DNA from: Halomonas daqiaonensis
GTDB lineage: Bacteria > Pseudomonadota > Gammaproteobacteria > Pseudomonadales > Halomonadaceae
Assembly: GCF_900109725.1 (NCBI RefSeq)
Contig: NZ_FOBC01000023.1
Location: 1 to 55,905 of the forward strand
DNA length: 55,905 nt
Direction: 5' to 3'
The translations under genes and the position numbers were made by a program. Of the stretch, positions 53,156-55,905 are shown in pieces. The notes below the pieces were generated by a model, which saw nothing but the letters and a program-made list of their open reading frames with translations, was not told the origin of the DNA and did no database searches. Numbering within the stretch: position 1 is the first letter of the stretch; each line of letters begins with the position of its first letter.

Positions 53156-53524
53156 ATGACCACTGCAGCAGCCAAGACCATGACCCAGGCCTGGCAAGCC
53201 CTTTGCCACCGTGACGACCTCGTGCCTTTCTCCGGCGTCGCCGCCTGGATCGAGACCGAAGAAGGCCCAGCCCAGTTGGCCATCTTCTACTTACCAGGCC
53301 ATGAGACAGAACTCTATGCCCTCGATCACCATGATCCCTTCGCTAACGCCAACGTCATCGCCCGCGGCATTGTCGGCGACCTCAAGGGCGAGCCGGTGGT
53401 GGCCTCACCAATCCACAAGCAGCACTTCCGCCTCGCCGACGGCCAATGCCTGGAAGACGATAGCATCAAGCTGCGCACCTGGCCGATCGGCTTCGATGGC
53501 GATCAGGTGATGATTCAGGCCTGA
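53156..53524 (+). CDS. nirD: Nitrite reductase small subunit
   Basis: The 122-residue Rieske-fold partner of NirB. As in E. coli NirD, the Cys/His pairs that bind a cluster in true Rieske proteins are missing (YALDHHDPF and SPIHKQHF stand in their place), so it is structural. AAGGAG precedes the ATG. It starts 12 bases after nirB and closes the operon. The 127 bases after it show no gene or clear terminator. Confidence 0.95.
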   Translation: MTTAAAKTMTQAWQALCHRDDLVPFSGVAAWIETEEGPAQLAIFYLPGHETELYALDHHDPFANANVIARGIVGDLKGEPVVASPIHKQHFRLADGQCLEDDSIKLRTWPIGFDGDQVMIQA

Positions 53525-53651
53525 AGACCTGGCGTAGAGCGACGATGGATGACCGCTATCCCGTCGATGCCATGCTTTGCGGCATCTTCATGATTCGAAA
53601 GCGCCTGCCCGGTCACGCCTCGCATGCCCGAAAACGGCTGAATGTCGGCCC

Positions 53652-55067
53652 TCAGGCTTGTCGGGGTTCATCCGGCATGGCAGGAAAGCGTGGGGGATAT
53701 GCCTCCATGAAGGCATGGCAGGCACGCAGCACACGGACATCGTCGTACTTGCCTCCCGCCAGCTGGAAGCCCACCGGCAAGCCGGCATCGGTGAAGCCAC
53801 AGGGTACCGAGGCCGCGGGTTGCTGGCTCAGGTTGAAGGGATAGGAAAATGGCGCCCATTCTTCCCAGTGCTTCATGCCGCTTCCGGAGGGGACTTCCCG
53901 GTTGACCTCGAATGGCGGAATGGAGACGGTCGGCGTCATCAACAGGTGGTACTCCTGATTGAAATGCTCGAGTCGCTCGGTCAGTCGTGCCCGCTCCCCC
54001 AGCGCACGAAACAGGTCCACGGCGCGCCAGCACTCGGCCTCACGCGCATCGGCCACCAGACCGGGATCCAGCATGTCGCGAAGTCGATCATCGAGCTGTG
54101 ACCACTGCTCCAGCGAAGCCGTGAACCAGAGCTTCTTGAAGATATCCAGGGGGGACTCGAAGCCGGGATGGATTTCCACCACCTCGGCGCCCAACGCTTG
54201 CAGCTTTCGCGCGGCCTCTGCCACCCGGTCGGCAACATGCCGATCTACCTGGGCATACCCCAGGTCGGGCGAATAGGCGATGCGCAGGCCCTGCAGTCCC
54301 CGGCATACGTCCTGTCCCCAGTCATCCGGCTGCCCCCGCGTGGCATAGGGGTCCCGGTAGTCGTAACGACCCATGACGTTGAGCATGCTGACAGCGTCGC
54401 GCACATTGCGGGTCAGGGGGCCCAGGTGCGAGAGGGTCGGCTCCTTGGCCGGCGGCCATTGTGGCGTCCAACCGAAAGAGGGCTTGAAGCCGAAGACACC
54501 GGTGAAGGCCGCTGGAATCCGGATCGAACCACCGGAGTCACCGCCCTGATGGAGCACCCCCATATTGAGGGCAGCGGCAACGGCAGCACCGCCGGATGAG
54601 CCCCCAGGCGTCAAGCGTGTATCCCAGGGGTTGGTAGTCGCGCCGAACACCCGATTGTCGGTCACCGCTTTCCAGCCGAATTCAGGTGTGTTGGTCTTGC
54701 CCAGGATGACGGCACCCGCTTGCCGCAGCATCCGGGCAGGCGGCGCGTCATGTTCACAGAGCGTGTCCGGTCTGGTCAACGATCCCTCGCGACACGGCAT
54801 ACCGGCAACCTCGGTCAGATCCTTCAGCGACACCGGCACGCCATCGATCGGGCTCAGCGGATTACCCTGGCCCCAGCGCCGCGCCGAGGCCTTGGCGGCC
54901 GACTCTGCGCCCTCGTGGTCCACGTGGACGTAGGCATTCACCGTGTCGTTGAAGCGGTCGATGCGTTCGAGAGCGACCCGCGTGGCGTCCAGCGGCGAGG
55001 CTTCACGCGACCGGAAGAGCGCCTGCAGGCTTTGCGCATCCATCATGCCCAGATCAGACTCGCTCAT
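53652..55067 (-). CDS. Amidase-signature family hydrolase
   Basis: A 471-residue Ser-Ser-Lys amidase. The catalytic lysine is in VPVSLKDLTE (K82), the cis-serine in GGSSGGAAVA (157-158), and the nucleophile in GGDSGGSIRIPA (S181). The order and spacing are those of the family, which includes indole-acetamide and other aliphatic or aromatic amidases. It has no GatCAB partners nearby, so it is not likely to be GatA. The start at 55067 has GGGGA upstream. Longer frames lack a start signal. Confidence 0.9.
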   Translation of the reverse strand: MSESDLGMMDAQSLQALFRSREASPLDATRVALERIDRFNDTVNAYVHVDHEGAESAAKASARRWGQGNPLSPIDGVPVSLKDLTEVAGMPCREGSLTRPDTLCEHDAPPARMLRQAGAVILGKTNTPEFGWKAVTDNRVFGATTNPWDTRLTPGGSSGGAAVAAALNMGVLHQGGDSGGSIRIPAAFTGVFGFKPSFGWTPQWPPAKEPTLSHLGPLTRNVRDAVSMLNVMGRYDYRDPYATRGQPDDWGQDVCRGLQGLRIAYSPDLGYAQVDRHVADRVAEAARKLQALGAEVVEIHPGFESPLDIFKKLWFTASLEQWSQLDDRLRDMLDPGLVADAREAECWRAVDLFRALGERARLTERLEHFNQEYHLLMTPTVSIPPFEVNREVPSGSGMKHWEEWAPFSYPFNLSQQPAASVPCGFTDAGLPVGFQLAGGKYDDVRVLRACHAFMEAYPPRFPAMPDEPRQA

Positions 55068-55279
55068 GCTGATATTCCCCCGCTGGTCGCCCCGATAATG
55101 ATGGATCCACCTTAGATTAGACCGATCACATGTTCCAACGCAGCGACCGCGGCTTCCCTTGCTGTCTCCGCAATCGACGTACTCCCCTAGGCCAGCGGAG
55201 TATTCTGAACGCCATGCTCCTGCCAAGGTGATGGTCGTCATTCGGCTCGGCCGGTATGCTGGAATCGATGCACTGCAGC

Positions 55280-55299
55280 GGCGGCCTGGCCAGGCCGCC
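55280..55299. repeat. Perfect 20-base palindrome upstream of the patatin gene
   Basis: GGCGGCCTGGCCAGGCCGCC is its own reverse complement. It lies 17 bases before the next start codon, close to a TATGCT -10-like box (about 55256). It could be an operator or fold into a leader hairpin. The 55068-55316 gap otherwise shows nothing I recognise. Confidence 0.6.
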
Positions 55300-55316
55300 T
55301 AGGCCAAGGAGCAAAG

Positions 55317-55905
55317 ATGAGCGAGAGAAGACGGATCGACCTGGCGCTCCAGGGTGGCGGTGCCCATGGCGCCTTCACCTGGGGCGTGATGGATCGCCTG
55401 CTCGAGGACGAGCGCATCGAGATCGAGGGCATCAGCGGCACCAGTGCCGGCGCCATGAACGGTGTGGTAATGGCCGATGCCCTGACCCGTGGTGACGAGT
55501 CCACCGCTCGCGTGGCCCTGCGTGATTTCTGGCGGGCCGTCAGCCGAGCCGGCATGGCGAGCCCCGTGCGCCGTACCCCGCTGGACATGCTGATCGGCAA
55601 CTGGAGTCTCGACCACTCCCCGGGCTACATCACCCTGGACCTGATGAGCCGACTGGTCTCGCCCTACCAGTTAAATCCCTTCAACTTCAACCCGCTTCGG
55701 AAGATCGTCGCCGAACAGGTCGACTTCGAGCGGGTCCGTGCCTGCGAGAACCTCAAGCTCTTCGTCACCGCCACCAACGTGCGCAGTGGCAAGCAGCGAA
55801 TCTTCTCCCGCGAGGAGATGAGCCTGGATGCGGTGATGGCCTCGGCCTGTCTGCCCACGGTCTTCCAGGCGGTGGAGATCGACGGCGAGGCCTACTGGGA
55901 CGGCG
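55317..55905 (+). CDS. Patatin-like phospholipase (3' end outside window)
   Basis: The first 196 residues of a patatin-like lipid acyl hydrolase: oxyanion loop LQGGGAHGAFTWGV (11-24) and nucleophile elbow GISGTSAGAMNG (S43). The catalytic aspartate expected in a later DGG-type motif is just being reached at the window edge (GEAYWDG). AAGGAG precedes the ATG at 55317. It has no signal peptide and would be cytosolic or peripheral. Confidence 0.9.
   Translation, partial: MSERRRIDLALQGGGAHGAFTWGVMDRLLEDERIEIEGISGTSAGAMNGVVMADALTRGDESTARVALRDFWRAVSRAGMASPVRRTPLDMLIGNWSLDHSPGYITLDLMSRLVSPYQLNPFNFNPLRKIVAEQVDFERVRACENLKLFVTATNVRSGKQRIFSREEMSLDAVMASACLPTVFQAVEIDGEAYWDG

Noticed and set aside
53525..53651. 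Possible small gene after nirD
   Set aside because: Open frames here lack a ribosome site and extend as antisense into the amidase gene.
1..55905. CRISPR array, tRNA, rRNA, prophage or toxin-antitoxin locus
   Set aside because: No regularly spaced direct repeats, no cloverleaf or rRNA segments and no phage structural genes were noticed. The only toxin-related hints are the Fic and HepT-like fragments.

Overview
The window is a GC-rich gammaproteobacterial chromosome segment. Gene content and protein style fit Halomonadaceae (Halomonas or a close relative) best, but this is a judgement from the translated sequences and was not searched. About 40 genes are intact. No tRNA, rRNA, CRISPR array, prophage or plasmid module was recognised.

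Region by region. (1) 1-540: the end of an IS200-type insertion sequence with a frameshifted transposase. (2) 0.6-5.1 kb: phosphate acetyltransferase (pta), a fossil ABC permease C-terminus, a class-V aminotransferase and a CBS/BON protein. (3) 5.2-11.95 kb: a complete nucleoside salvage unit, with deoR divergent from nupC-deoC-deoA-deoB-deoD-cdd. The five enzyme genes overlap by 1 or 4 bases, and a DeoR-like operator lies between deoR and nupC. (4) 12-17.7 kb: a two-gene operon (large MscS-type channel plus an unrecognised 493-residue membrane protein) divergent from an overlapping amidoligase/class-I glutaminase-like pair. (5) 17.8-24.3 kb: osmC, a DUF1415 gene, endonuclease V, and the sbcD-sbcC nuclease pair. 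(6) 24.3-27.97 kb: a short-chain dehydrogenase, an unrecognised membrane-anchored protein, a non-coding patch with a perfect palindrome and a Fic-protein remnant, and argE. (7) 28-33.7 kb: deaD, a YaiI-type protein, a glutathionyl-hydroquinone reductase, and a LysR regulator divergent from a pirin. (8) 34-40.3 kb: an envelope cluster of an M23 endopeptidase, an ABC exporter and two different L,D-transpeptidase-type proteins. (9) 40.3-53.5 kb: assimilatory nitrate/nitrite genes. (10) 53.6-55.9 kb: an amidase and the start of a patatin-like phospholipase.

The nitrate region is the most coherent system. A nitrate/nitrite transporter imports the substrate, NasA reduces nitrate, a FAD oxidoreductase probably feeds it electrons, NirBD reduces nitrite to ammonium, and a uroporphyrinogen-III methyltransferase supplies siroheme precursor. 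NasT (ANTAR RNA-binding antiterminator) and NasS (nitrate sensor) sit between the operons. Sigma-54 -24/-12 elements precede the transporter and nasA. Hairpins with A1/G4 hexaloops can be drawn in three leaders, and two of them also have a factor-independent terminator before the start codon. This fits NtrC-controlled initiation followed by NasT-controlled antitermination.

The least understood items are the amidoligase/glutaminase pair, the MscS-linked unknown membrane protein, the 463-residue anchored protein, and several gene fossils (ABC permease, Fic, a possible HepT fragment).
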